This document shows, one piece after another, positions 38,540-51,180 of a stretch of 64,000 nt of DNA. A program made the position numbers and the translations under genes. The notes below the pieces were generated by a model. That model searched no databases. It was not told the DNA's origin and saw only the letters and a list, made by a program, of their open reading frames with translations. Location of the stretch: positions 90,029,049 through 90,093,048 of the forward strand of contig JAMXBB010000009.1 of assembly GCA_024138015.1 (NCBI GenBank). The letters run 5' to 3'. Numbering within the stretch: position 1 is the first letter of the stretch; every line of letters begins with the position of its first letter. The stretch comes from Lumnitzera littorea. Taxonomy: Eukaryota > Streptophyta > Magnoliopsida > Myrtales > Combretaceae.

Positions 38540-39420
38540 CCATCTTTTCTATACAAAGCTTAACTCAATTTTTCATGTATGTAATGTTTACATTATTTTC
38601 ATCCTTGCCGCTTGTTACTTAGGATCTTGGCTTGTATTTCAATCGTTATTTAATAGGCAATACAAGTTATCAACGAATTTCCACAATAACTCTACCCGAG
38701 CAAATTTTTGGTGGTAGCATACACGTTTCTATCAAATTTCCGATCCCAAATCCTTCTTAAAACTGTATGGGCAATATATACCGGTTCCAAGTTCCACTTT
38801 CTCCCTTTTTCTTTATTTTATCTTTATTTTTTTCTTTTAATTTCTTCATTCTTCTTCCTAAGAGAAAACAATAGTAAGGACTGGTGGCAAGGTATGATGA
38901 CGAACATGAATATCATTGTGATTTAATTGCTTGAAGATCCAAGTGAGTCTAAAGAAAATCCTTCCTTGTTTTTCTTTATTTTTCTTTGGCGTGAAACTTC
39001 AGAGTCTTTAATGAACAATCTTGTCCCTCTTGATTTCTTTGTCTTTGTTGGTTTCTGCTTCATTCTTATGTGCGTGTTTTTGACCTTGGTTTGTTCAATC
39101 TTCTTCTTGGTTATAATTTTTTGAACCAATAGAGTTTCTTTAATGGATTTGGATCAAATAGCTACTAGGATGATGCCTCGACCTTGCTTTGTACAATAAT
39201 TCGGAGATGTGGACTTCTTTTTAATAATTGATGGCAAGTGTTGATTATTTCAATTGCTAATTGAGGACACACTTATCTCCTCATATAGTTATTAGTTTCC
39301 AAAATGTTCATTAAGTGCCATTCGTATGTTTCAATTCCCACTAGATGGGGCTTATGTTTGTTTAACCATGAATGAAATTTGTTTCCCCGATCAGATTTGT
39401 TGGCATAGATTACTAAGACA
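38540..39420. other. Unassigned AT-rich sequence
   Basis: No gene is recognised. Overlapping frames on both strands at 38923-39129 come from a T-rich tract and carry no family signature. Confidence 0.3.
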
Positions 39421-41496
39421 GCACTACAACAAATCAAGGCTTTTAGGGTGGGTAAAACCACCCTAATATACCATTTAACAAGGTGGGCCTATTATTAGGA
39501 ACGATTCAAATATGCGCCTTATAAATGGGGTGTTGTGATAGGTCCTTAAGATACTAATAGCCACCCTAAGCACCTAAGCACTCTAGCTTACAATAGTTTG
39601 GATGGCTAAAATCGTCCTAAAAGACCATAGATTCTTATGTTGTGCATTCTATTGGACTAGGAATAACCATCCTTATGGCCCTCTAATGGGGTGGTCAAAG
39701 CCTCCTTAATAAGCACCTAAAGGGTCATCAAAATAGCATAACAATTGTCTTATAGGGTAATCATAAATGCCCTACTATTTATTCAGTGAGTGATATGCTC
39801 CTTAATGAGATATTGTGCATCCATAAGCTCAAAAACCCTCATCAAATCTACAATATCAATTTGCTAACTCAAGTTTCACAACTAAATGATAAAACATTTA
39901 ACAACAATACAATCATACATCACTTACATACACTTTTCAACTACAAATATGTTATACAATTACATTTGCCCTTCCCAACATAGGAACACATTCACTTGTA
40001 TCTACAATCTACATGAGTAAATAAATATATGTTAACACTAACTAATCTAAAAAATCTACCTTACAGCTAAGTTCTATACAAATATTGTCTTCCTTGTACT
40101 GATTTCTCTCACCAGGAGAACAAGCTCATTGTACTTGATGAAATAGGCTTCTTTCAATTGCATACAGGGACCTACATTTTTTACAAATGTTTCTTTTGAT
40201 CACGTAGCAACAATGGATAAGAAGCATTTCAAGTCGTTGAGCTAACATGAAAAATAGACTACGGCAAGAATAAGAAAAATTCCACCAACCAATACTTCCT
40301 CACGAGGGAGAGAGATATAACCACTTTTAAGCTTAAGGGGCAGATCTTTTGATATAGATAGTATTAGGAACAAATGATAGTAGAAAGCAAAAAAAAATGT
40401 CTTTGCCTTTGAAATAGGAACCACTTAGATCCTTGGAATCTCCTGCTTTATAGTCAATCTTCTCCTAATTGTTGTAGAGAAGGTTGCAAATATATCTATG
40501 GCCTAAAAGATAAAGGGAAAACAAAATGGTCAAAAAGTGAAAGTGTATTTATAACTAAATTATTAAGTAACAATATTTTATACAATACCTCCTAATATAT
40601 GCAAAGATAGATGTTAACTTGTCAAAAACTAAATCTACTATCCCTTTGCAACATTTAAGGAGATCCCTATTACAAATTTATAAGTAATGAAAGAATTAAG
40701 AAATATGACATCATTTACCTATTAAGAGGCTATGCTTTAGCACATATCAATAAATAGGAAAATTTTTGCTACCATTATTTCCTATAGAAGTGATAATGAT
40801 ACAACAAAAGTTTTAATAATCGACCAAAAGCAATCATATAAGAAGTCATATCTAATAATGATTGATGAAATCAATGGTGTAATTTAAATAAATAAATAAA
40901 TAATCTCTTATGCCATTCTTTTCCACCTTTTACCACAAGCTTCAACTTTAGCTTAAATTAAAACTTAAAGCTCCAATTCTACTCCAACTCAAAGAATTGA
41001 AAAATTTTTAGCTCACGCTTGGCTTAAAATAGTTTAGAAAAGTTCGAGCTTAGTTCAAGTAGGCTCATTTTGATTTGTTAATGTGCTTGGCAAGAATAAG
41101 ACACCAAAAGATGGAAATATAATTCTATATATACCCCTCTTCTAAAATTAATTATTAAATTAAAACAATAGTCTTCAATATGTAAAATATGTATATATAT
41201 TTTTTCAAATCATTTCTCTAAAAATAATGTAAAATTTCATCTTCCAATTATGACACTACAATCACCAAAACCTTTATCATAATTATAAAATAGAAATAGA
41301 TAAGATATAAATAAGACAGTTTCCAAACATTAAGTTTCAAACAGATATAGATAAGATACAAAAAAAAAAAATCCAAACAAGACCTTAATACTAACTGTAT
41401 TTCAAGCTTAATTGGATTATGATTTTAGTGTATCAAATATCCCAAAAGTTTAATCTTAACTCATCAAGCCACTCTAGTAGATTAAGTTTAAGACAA

Positions 41497-41850
41497 CTCA
41501 ACTATAATGATTTTTAACTCAAATAAATAAAGAGTAAAGTTCAAGTAGTTTTCTTGCTAACTTGACTTGTTCATATCGATATCTTAGGCCCTAAAGCTCT
41601 CATAAGAAATCACATGAGAATTGTGATTTGAACACCACTATAGTTTAAAGGGGGGAAAAGCAATTTCCTCAAAACAACTAAACTACAATGATTCCTATCT
41701 CAAATAAATAAAGAAGAGAGTCCAAGTAGTTTGCCACCAACCTTGACTCGTTTATACCTACTATCTAAGAACCTAAAGCTCTCATAAGAAATTACATGAG
41801 ATTCGTGATTATAACATTACTATAGTTTAAAGGGAAAAAAAAGTAAAAAA
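41497..41850. repeat. Tandem duplication, 182-bp period
   Basis: CTCTCATAAGAAATCACATGAG (41597) recurs as CTCTCATAAGAAATTACATGAG (41779). Flanking ACTATAGTTTAAAGGG and TCAAATAAATAAAGA match in both units. Confidence 0.85.
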
Positions 41851-43089
41851 AATAAGAATCCAAAAAGTTAGACACTTAAATAGAAATAGCTTTGTACTTC
41901 ATAAAGGCTGAGAAGATGCTAGATCAATGTGCATACCTATTCTTAGTGAAGGATCTCATCCACTGTAATATAATTTGAAGCCTTATCACTAATCCCTTCA
42001 AGGTAAGATGTCATACTTTCAATGGTTTCCCAACTAGAGCTTGAGTCTCTACATCAATCACTTAGATAATATAGATATCATGTTGCTGCTCCTACATGTT
42101 CACTTGTAGAATTACTCTTACAAATTAGGAACACAACCTAGCATGTCAAAACATCATATGAACCTAAACAAGATCCTATTTCAAGTTCCTTGATCACATG
42201 CTTATAGATTCAATCATCGAAGCTTCTAATTCATAATTAGTACATACTTCGTTGACGCAAAAAGGAAATTTTATAATTGATTCAGAATATATCCATTTGA
42301 AATATGGAGATACAACACACTAATAACATGAGAAAACATCTTGTGACTTGTACTAAAAGTATTAAATGTGCAGGAAATAAATCTAACCAAAAAAGAAGCT
42401 GATGATAGTGTAAAGGCTATCCTGCTAATAAACAAACACCTAAGGTATCAACTAAAATATAATTAAAGTAAGCAACACATCCTTTCAAAAAAGGATTTCA
42501 TGTTACAACGTCTTTATAAACTATGCTAGTAATAAATAGTAAAAAGAGCAAACAAATTTCCTTTACAAGCTAGTGATAAGAGTAGCTGTTGTGCTCCGTG
42601 TTTTTTTAAAGTTCATTTGCTCATGGCTAATGGTTCAAAAGTTTGAATTACTACGAATTGCTCAATGAACTCAAGAAGATGACTGGCCAATAAAACAAAA
42701 GGAACACTAATGAATGACTATATAGCACTCAAAGATCTTGGATGTAACCTAAGCATAATGATAATCTAGACATTTGTCAATCATTATGAAAACCTTTAAA
42801 TGCTAGACATGAAACTAGATTGGAAACAGACAACATGATGAGCCCTTTGTACACTATAGGAGACTGACATATACTTTATATATAACATCCAGCTTGTCAA
42901 ATTATTTATTCTTAGGTAAGTTCAATTTCTCAATTTTGTAATTACTCACAATGGAATAATGTATATGATAAATATAGCAAAACCATAGTATATGAAAGTC
43001 AAACATGAAGCAAACTACATTAGCCTTCATGAACCACAAAAGACAAATCCAGCAAATCTAAAGTAAGCTTAGCATGTGAAGAATTACAT

Positions 43090-44070
43090 CCTAACTAATA
43101 AGGATTAAGGACCAATCATGTGCTCTCAAACCCGAAGGCTTTCTCAAATGGTGCGTCGAGTTGTCCAAGGTGAGTTAAATACTGAGGAGTGGTGTTTAAC
43201 CCAATTCGAACTACCGAGCTACTTTACTCTCTACACCCTCCAAGAAGCTGCTAAAGTGATTAGCTGTCACGTAGAGCCCACCCCTCCGTAACACCGCAAT
43301 CCAAGCAACAAATCAGGAAAACAACCATCTCCATAGTATTGAGGCCAAGGTGACAATCGTCAAGAGCTAACCATCCAAAGCTGACCTAAATATGACTTGT
43401 CCTTAAGCCAACCCCCGTCTAGCCCTAGTAGTCAAGGTATTGAACTACTGTTGTTGAATAGACTTGATCAAATGCCTACCCCTACTAGGCTCACAATGTT
43501 GTTAGGATTGCAAAGTGAGTAAAACGCGCGCGCGCTGTCTTTTCTAACATCCATATTGTCCTTTCTGATAAAGGACGTTCTTTATGCATGACTTCATGCT
43601 TTTCTTGTAAATTATTCTCCTTTTTGTTTAGTAAGTAGGGATCCATTTTTGTAATTTTTTATAGCTTAGGACTTACCTTAACAAGGTACTATAAATATTC
43701 GCATAATGTAAAAATCGCATAATAACATATATAGAGAATATACTAAACTTTTTACTCCCTCTTTAGCTAAGTGGCATTTTTACTTACTCATAAGCTACTT
43801 TTATCTAGCCCATTCAAGCGTGAACTAGTGACGACTGACCTCTGACCATACTTGTATGTCATATTAAGTGTGATTCAAGCTTGCGTGAGGCGTTAGTGCA
43901 TCATATCAATCGTTAGTGCATGGGAACCCCTGCTCATCCCTCAACTATCATTTACTTTCAAGTCATCTCGTGACTTAGACTCACCCCCTTTTGGTTACGT
44001 GTGATATTGAGTTTGTGTGTTCATCTACGAGTCTATATCACTAACTATATAGCATTAAGTTTTACCAAAC
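43090..44070 (+). other. LTR-like block with promoter and CG run
   Basis: A GC-richer stretch (43090-43540) is followed by TATAAATA at about 43690 and a CT-rich leader, as in LTR U3-R-U5. It contains ACGCGCGCGCGCT at about 43523-43535. No partner LTR was found, so a solo LTR is only a guess. It lies inside the probable CACTA element. Confidence 0.35.
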
Positions 44071-45404
44071 AACTATGTTACTAATAGATACCCTCAATAA
44101 TGTTTCAACTTACATTAGTCTTTTTCAAATTATTTACATGTTTATCTTCTACAATATCAACTTGATCTAAGATACCATCCTTAAATTTAAGAAACAACAT
44201 CAATTTTATAATACCCTAAAATATTTAGATTCAAATGATCAAAATCTCAAAAAAGGGCTTCGAGATTCTAATAGTAGAAATATTCTCTTATTTTATTTCA
44301 TCAACTAAAAAGGATTAATATTTTGGACTATTGATAGCAACAATAAGTGATATTAGTTTCTTCAATACTAAATGTGTTTACATATAGCTATAGACCATAT
44401 TAAACACAAATCTTGCTCTAAAAAATAACCAATAATTAATTAATCTTCTAAAATCAGATAAAAATTGATAATCCATGAAATTAAAATTTTATCACTGGCA
44501 CTACCACTACAAACTCGTGAATTGCATGATGACCGTACCTCTCGCATTCCATTATCGAGTATAAAAATCAATTGTGTCTAAGGATTTGAACCAAAAACTA
44601 AAAGCCAAAATATAAGTAACTAAGACAACATACTTCTTGTTAAAAGATTGACACTTAAAGAAGACCTTAGAGATAGAGAGAAGACCTTCAATACCCCCAT
44701 CAAAGGTAGGGTTTAAAACCCTAGTAGGACAAAGGTACAAAGAGAAATTAGATGTGAGAGAAACTTTGACACTTTAATCTTAGCTACAATCTTAAGCAAC
44801 TTGGCCTCGCATCTTTAGCTAGCAACAAGTCTTGAAGAGAGAAGATGCTATTGGTAGTCTTTCTCACATTCTTGAAAGCTAAGTTCTCTAGACTATGCAA
44901 TTGTTTTAGGGTTTTCAATTTCACTAATAAAATCCCAATTTCTTTATGACTCTTCCCTAAAGCTTCAATTTTTGTGTTTGATTCTAATGTCTTTTTGAGT
45001 TTCTAATAGTGATTAGAGAGAAGATCAACGACTCTTAATGCTTTTTAGGTTATTAATAGGGAATAAAAATAGGGATTGATGGGTGAAATGGAGAGAGTAA
45101 GGATTAAGGATGCGTGAGAGAAAGGGGTTAGAGGATGCACTGAGAGAGATGAAGAGCGATCGTAATGAATAAGTTAAGAGTGTTAATGCAAAGATGTAAT
45201 AGTAAAAATAGGATGAATGCTATATTTAATTTTTCTTTAATTTTATTAAGGAAAAGCAAGGGTTTTTTTTCGTTAGAATTATTTCTCCTAAAATGAGAGT
45301 ATGCTGCTTGGAAAATCCACCCACCCGTATAGGATCTTTTTGTCAATAGTTTTAGCCCAATTGCCCTGTAAGGGATCTCCTATTAAATCAAATTTGTTGT
45401 AGTA

Positions 45405-46440
45405 ACGGTTTACATATGGTGATGCATCGTACTTGGAATTCCTTCTTATTGCCACATAATAGTGTTAGCTTGGTTTTCATACCTTTAAATCCTTTTTATT
45501 TTACTTGGTTACTTCAAATCTAATTTTCTTTTCTTTTGTCCTTCAATTATCAGTTCGAGGGAAATAAGGTACTGTTTGCTATGTGCTTTATAAGATGTGA
45601 TATGTAACTTACTTTGGAGTCTTCTTGAGCTATTTCTATATGCATACCTTCACATTCTCAAACAAATGCCCCATTTGCATAAGATTTTCATTCCTTGTCG
45701 TGACTCCTTACTTATATTGATCATGGAGATAGGTTGCATTAACATAAATTCAAGATTGTTGTTCAAGCATGTAAAACCTGTAAGTTTAAATTACTTCATA
45801 ATTAAAAACCAAAAAGAAAATGGACGCTTCCCTTAAGCAAATAAAACACTTCATCCCTCTTACCTTTTATGTCTGGCTTTACACTTGGCAATGGTCCCCT
45901 CCTTTTTTTTTTTCCTCATAATTAATTATGTCTCAAGTGCAATAGGCCTCAAAAGGCTTTTAGCATAGTAAGCATCTCATTTAGTAAGCCCCAAATGCAG
46001 TAGCTCCCAACAAGATTCGAGCTTAGAACCTCTCCTGTAATGAGACTTAAGGGGACTCTAGGATCATCATCAAAGGAGACTTAGTATACCTGAAGCGCTA
46101 CAAGCCTTGAGTGCGTAGGCTTGGGCATAATGAGCTCAAAGAGTAACATGACCTATGCATAACAAGCCTTGTGAACAACAGGCCTTAGTAGGCCTTGCAC
46201 ATTAAGAGCTTTGCTTATGGAGAGCTTTAAGTAGATACATGCTTCACCACCAAGAAAAACTTATTCCATTTCAAGAGTGGGAAGGGAGAGTTGCCTTTCT
46301 TACATGCTCAATTTGCTTTTCACAAGAAGTTGCTACCATTAGAATGGATCTATTAGGTGGAGTATATTACCATGAAGCATAGGATCTATGCCATTACTAT
46401 TTTTTCTCAACTATACTTCCTACAATGAGTGAGAGGGAAG
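45405..46440. other. Unassigned; GGCCTT-rich repeats near the right end
   Basis: No gene is recognised. Between 45940 and 46230 GCCTT(G/A), AAGCC and AGGCCTT motifs recur irregularly. Confidence 0.3.
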
Positions 46441-46445
46441 TATAG

Positions 46446-47044
46446 TGTAAGACCTTATGGTTAAGTGTCCCATATGGATTATGGGAGGTTATGATACTAG
46501 TTTATAAAGCTATGGTTGTAAACACTTTATTAACATAAGCTTGAAAATTTTGGGCCAAGAGGTTGAAATGAACCCATTAGTATTTATTGACTTGGTTTTT
46601 CATTGCTTTTGGCCTAAGGCATTACAAATGGTATCAAAGTGGAACCCCTACCAGTTGGTGGATGATTCAAGTATGGATCCAATTTAGAGAAGAGGTCTAA
46701 GGAAGGTAAGGAGTGTTACTAGGGTGTAACTCCTTGCATGCTTTTAAGATGACCTATAGGTAGTGAATGGCCCTAATCGTATACCGAAAAGGAGTGAAGA
46801 TTTAGGCTAAATTGTAAGGTTTCACAACGAAGACATCACATGTGTAAGGGAGGTAGGGGGAGATTAAGAGACCCTATGGTTAAGTGTTCTACATGGATTG
46901 TGGGAGGTTATGGTACTAGTTTATAAGGTTATGGTTATGAACACCTTGTCAACACAAGCTTAAAACTTTTCAGCCAAGTCGTTGAAATGGCTCATTAATG
47001 TTTGTTGGCTTGGATTTTCATTGCTTTTAGCCTAGGGTATTACA
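46446..47044 (+). mobile_element. TRIM miniature LTR element 1 (599 bp)
   Basis: The best preserved of the three. The 181-bp LTRs at 46446-46626 (TGTAAGACC to GCATTACA) and 46864-47044 flank about 237 bp. A PBS TGGTATCAAAGTGG at 46629 follows the 5' LTR after two bases. A polypurine tract AAGGGAGGTAGGGGGAGA (46846-46863) abuts the 3' LTR. Target duplications TATAG (46441-46445) and TGTAG (47045-47049) differ by one base. There is no open frame, so all proteins would come from another element. The size fits TRIM elements. It lacks the 5S-like box of the Cassandra family. Confidence 0.85.
46629..46640 (+). other. PBS of TRIM 1
   Basis: TGGTATCAAAGT, one base from the initiator tRNA-Met type TGGTATCAGAGC over the first ten positions. 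Confidence 0.8.
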
Positions 47045-47049
47045 TGTAG

Positions 47050-49690
47050 TACTTCCACTCAACAAGGGTTCCTATACATGAGTGAGAAGGAATTATGTCA
47101 AAACATCATCTCCTAATGGAATACTTAGACCTACATGTTTATTATTGTGTGGAGAGAGTAACTCTAGCATTAGAAGACATAGTCAAGCTTTTGAATTTGC
47201 ACAACTCTAGAAAGACTAGCATCACTACTACTTTGGTTTCTAATAAGGGGCCCAACTTTCAAACATCTTGTTGAGTGCTAAGAGTAGCTCCTATGAAAAA
47301 GAGGAAGCCTTCTTTCTCCTACTAGCTTACATATTCTTTTGAAAATCAAAGAAGAGGTAAGACTTTGGTCCTAAGCCTTAATCGTAAGCATGAGTAAATA
47401 TCTTCATTTGTCACTTATGTACATATACGTATATGTACGAGTGTTATATTGGTAACTTATGTATCTTATCCTATGCTTGTAGGCATGAGATGGAGCTTTC
47501 ATTATATTCTAAATATAAAGATAATAACAGAACCTAGGCACTGGTGAAAACCATGAGAATCTATGCAACTTTGAGACAAGGTTCCTTTTGTGGTACATTC
47601 TAGGGGCCTTGCTCTCCTTGTTTAACACAAAGGATTGCCTAAACACCTCTTAGAGCTGAAGATGGTGATCTACACTTGGTGGATTATATGGAATCCCCAA
47701 TATATTTAGAAAGTGACAATGTTAACATTGGAGAAATGAATAGAAACCTAAGAAGTAGCTAACATTGCTCTTGTCATTAATATACTAGTCAAAGAGGAGC
47801 TATAATATTAATACTTATGCCGGTGCACTGCCTACTCAAGTGCAAATGGAGGTAAGCAGTATACTATACCTATTGATATCCTTTGTCCCATAATTGCTAA
47901 CATGTCTCATCAAGACTAGGTAACAACTCGAGTGATCATTCCTTCATTAGAGGGAGCTTTGTACTTTAATGAATTTGTTGACTCGTCTCATTTCATTATG
48001 CCACTAGAGGGCCTCTTTATAGCATAATTCATTTGAGCATATGCAAGTTATCATGTGCTTAGAAGGCAATGCCTTTGCTTAGTAGCAGTGATGTTAAGAT
48101 ACTATAATTGGGCTTACTATGACCTTCTACAAGTCTAAGCTTATAGTATAATGAGGCTGCTTAAATTGTTATGATCTAAGGCACCTTTAGAGTCATCTAA
48201 TGGATTAGAACAAAAGCACTCTGTTGTAGTGACAATGGTATTCATTGTTTAGGATCGACAATTCTCTTTCATTAGTAGAGGGGATATTTCTTACCATTCA
48301 ACTGCATAGAATTGTCTTACTTAACTACGATGACTTGTAATATGCTTAGGAGGCAATGCTCTTACTAGTTTGCATTATACAAGCTTGTCTTTTTCATCAT
48401 GAGCTTGGGAGTCCATGCTTTTACTAGTAAACAATGATGTTTGGTTAAGTTTCACTTAATTGAAAAAGTTACCTTGTAGTGAAATTAATTAAGGCATCCT
48501 ACGCTTTAAGATAGTAATGATGTATGTTGTCTACTAGGGTATTACTTGGGCTTAGAGCATTATAGCTATATACCGGGGGAATACTTAGGCATGAAACTTA
48601 AAAGCTAAGTTGCCATAGCATTACTTAGTCTTGAGGCATAGAAGTCAAGATGTCATGGCATTGCTTAGACTTAAGGCATGGAAGCCAATATGCCAGGGAG
48701 TTACCTAGACTTGATGCATGGAAACCAATATGTTAGGGCATTATTTAGGCTTAAGGCATGGAAGTTGAGATGCTAGGGCATTATCTGGAGTTAAGGACTA
48801 CATGCCAGGAAGGTTTCCTAGTCTTAAAGTCCTTCAATAAGGCCTTATATGAATATACATTGAAGACATGAGAGCTTTAGATCCAACACTCCACATATAA
48901 TTCAGCTTGTTCTTATTTTAAGTACATATACAAGTCTTCTTTTGTATTAAAGGGAGTTCTTAGAGAAGACACCATAAGTTTAGCAAACGGGATACAAGTG
49001 AGGTTTACTCACTCCTTCCTTGAAAGTTGTCTTCAATAGTAGGAAGATTGGTTGATTGAATAGAAGGAGCAGTACCTTACTTAGCAATAGTAATAGGGCT
49101 TTGCAAAGTTGTTTCCTATTATAAGAAAGTGGTAGCAGCAAACTCTAGCCTGCACTAAGAATGTAGATAGGAATCGATTCACAACCCTCATGATATCTTG
49201 CACAATTTGCATCATTTGTGCAACTTCAAGAGGACCACATTAGGTTGAATTGTGTTAGTCATTGTACTCTAGGTTGGATCTACTAAGCATAGTATGAAGG
49301 GGGGTTAATAACCTTCCCCTTAAAGGGTACCCTCCTTGGGGTATATCTTGTGTAGTAGTGAAAAGTTAATTGGTTAAATAAGGGGTAGCACCCATTTGCA
49401 TGACAATAGTAGAGTTTAGTAGATCACTCCATGTTGTGCAATAGTAGAGGCAACTAATCTCATCATAATTGGGGCAAACATAGCTATGAATTGATTAAAT
49501 GCTTTTGTTGCCTCTTACATAGTTCAAATCACCTCTATAGTGTCTTAAGGGGGGTTCAAGGACTAGAATTAGGCTCTTAAGGTGGTAGAGGTGAGTATCG
49601 CTCAACTTGTTTGACATTTATATTTTGCTCTTGCGAGATAACATCATTAGTAACAAACATTCTCTTCCAAAGAGGTAACATAGCTTTGAT
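47050..49690 (-). other. Non-coding interior next to LTR copy L2
   Basis: It lies downstream, on the minus strand, of the PBS at 49683-49694. A weak gag-like reading is seen around 49200-49680 (MLPLWKRMFVTNDVISQEQN; EVAQMMQIVQDIMRVVNRFL) but it is too decayed to assign. The remainder is non-coding, with imperfect repeats including GCTTAG(A/G)AGGCAATGC at about 48060 and 48338. Confidence 0.4.
48548..48810. repeat. 40-bp minisatellite, about 6 units
   Basis: Successive 40-bp units follow the pattern TTAG(A/G)CTT(A/G)AGGCATGGAA, then G(T/C)CAA(G/T)ATG, ending GGCATTA. Outer units are more diverged. It lies in the non-coding interior next to LTR copy L2. Confidence 0.8.
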
Positions 49691-49694
49691 ATCA
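49683..49694 (-). other. PBS next to LTR copy L2
   Basis: The minus strand reads TGATATCAAAGC, two changes from TGGTATCAGAGC. It lies to the left of the LTR, so the element reads leftward. Confidence 0.55.
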
Positions 49695-49708
49695 CTCTCC
49701 ATCCCTAA

Positions 49709-50386
49709 TGGAGTTACTAAAATGTAGATGCTGGGTCCTGACTGCAGTGGTCATGTACAAGTCACACGAGTATTGCAGTACACATGGCCTCAAATTAGTG
49801 ACATAAAGATGACACTTAATGAGATGATTAGAGAGAGCATGGTAGGAAGGAGGAATAACCAATCTTGGAGTCTTGAAAGTATAAGTGACAGACAATGGGG
49901 CTTGGGAAACCTAGGGTGTCAACCTTATAGTTCTTAAGTGACTAAGATCGTTCTTTGTTTAAACACTTATCTGATCTTAAAAAGTAGAGGTTTTACAGTA
50001 GAATACTGCTTTTTTTATCTCTAGAGTTATATTAAATGAGGAAGAGTGGTTGAGTATTTATAGGCTCTTGAGATTAATGACTTCTGTTGGATTATCTTAG
50101 CGATTAATGGATGAGATGGAGTTTTACTTGTTCCATAATTATCTAGAATGAGCTTAGAAAAAGCTTAAGGCCAGTCTTCCTCATGGTGTATTAGCCTGCG
50201 TAAGAAAGGTTAGAGATGGATGAACTAGTCCAACAATCTCATTCCAAGCTTATCAAACCAAATCTTCTTAAATCATTACAAAATAAACTAAAATCTTTAG
50301 GCCTTGCCACTTAACCCGATAAGTCAAGCCTGCATAAATAATAGGCTTAACTAAATGATTAATGTGGCAATTTGCAACCTTCTACA
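49709..50386 (-). repeat. LTR copy L2 (pairs with 35147-35799)
   Basis: It ends TCTACA on the plus strand at 50386 and carries a minus-strand TATAAATA near 50055. It aligns with copy L1 along its length. With the PBS on its left, this would be the 5' LTR of a minus-strand element. Confidence 0.75.
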
Positions 50387-51180
50387 AAGGTTAAAGAGAA
50401 CAAGTTACCAAACCTCATGCATTAGCAATCTAAGTGGGTGTATGCATCAAAATATATACATTTTTTTTTAGCCATTAAAAATTACAACATATTACCAATT
50501 AAGTACACACTACAAAAAGGGGCATAGGTGAGGATTTAAGATGTTGAACATATGGTAGGGGCAAAGAAGACTTGATTGGGTAGGGACAAGAAGCATATTA
50601 GCAAGTTTGGTTCTTGTTTTGGGGTTAAGGTGGAAGAGGCAAATAAATGGTTAAATGATGCTAAAAGTACTCAACACCAATGCTTAAGCAAATTACCTCC
50701 TTAGTGGAGAACAATAGAATTTGAGAAATGTACCAATGAATTAATTAAGAGGAAAGAGAATTTTAAAGATGTTCCTACTAAAAATTCAAGTTATAGCTTG
50801 TGGGTCAAAAAATGGAGTGTGTTTAAACTAAAATTAGAGCAAATTCCGATGAATTAGTTTCAAATGAGTTTTCTAAAGTGAAATTGTTTGAAAGTATATT
50901 TTGGACATCATCTTGTTGCTTAGAAATGTTAATGAGATATGGTATACATTTTATAATTCTTCTTTTTGTAAGGAGTTGATATCCGAAGGAATGCACACTA
51001 TAGAAAGTAAATTCGTAAAATTTAATTTTTAGCATAAAAATTATATTTTATTATAAGAAAATCTAAATTATATTAGGTGTCTATACTCTTAAATTGGATG
51101 AATACATCTTGATGTTTAGAATTTTTCCTTTTGATTTACAAATATAGTCATCTATATTATTAGCTATATAGTTTTTTTAA
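50387..51180. other. Unassigned AT-rich sequence
   Basis: No gene is recognised. A CACTACAAAAAGG motif near 50508 resembles a CACTA terminus, but no partner end was found. Confidence 0.3.

Larger units (their letters stand above)
39422..45404. mobile_element. Probable CACTA (En/Spm) element, about 6 kb
   Basis: The left end is CACTACAACAAAT (39422-39434). The right end, ATTTGTTGTAGTA, is its inverted copy with one terminal change (45392-45404). Left subterminal sequence is rich in GGGTGG / CCACCC motifs, typical of CACTA elements. The right subterminal has AGGGATCTCC and TGCCCTGTAAGGG. No convincing transposase domain is seen, and a 3-bp target duplication is not evident (CAG left, ACG right). 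Sequence near 44640-45060 could be a leftward leader. Confidence 0.5.

Noticed and set aside
38923..39129. Overlapping Lys-rich (minus) and Phe-rich (plus) frames
   Set aside because: Mirror images of one T-rich tract with no family signature.
46446..47044. Cassandra-type TRIM carrying a 5S rRNA promoter
   Set aside because: No 5S A-box/C-box-like sequence is visible in the LTRs.
50508..50520. CACTA-like terminus CACTACAAAAAGG
   Set aside because: No matching inverted end was found at a plausible distance.
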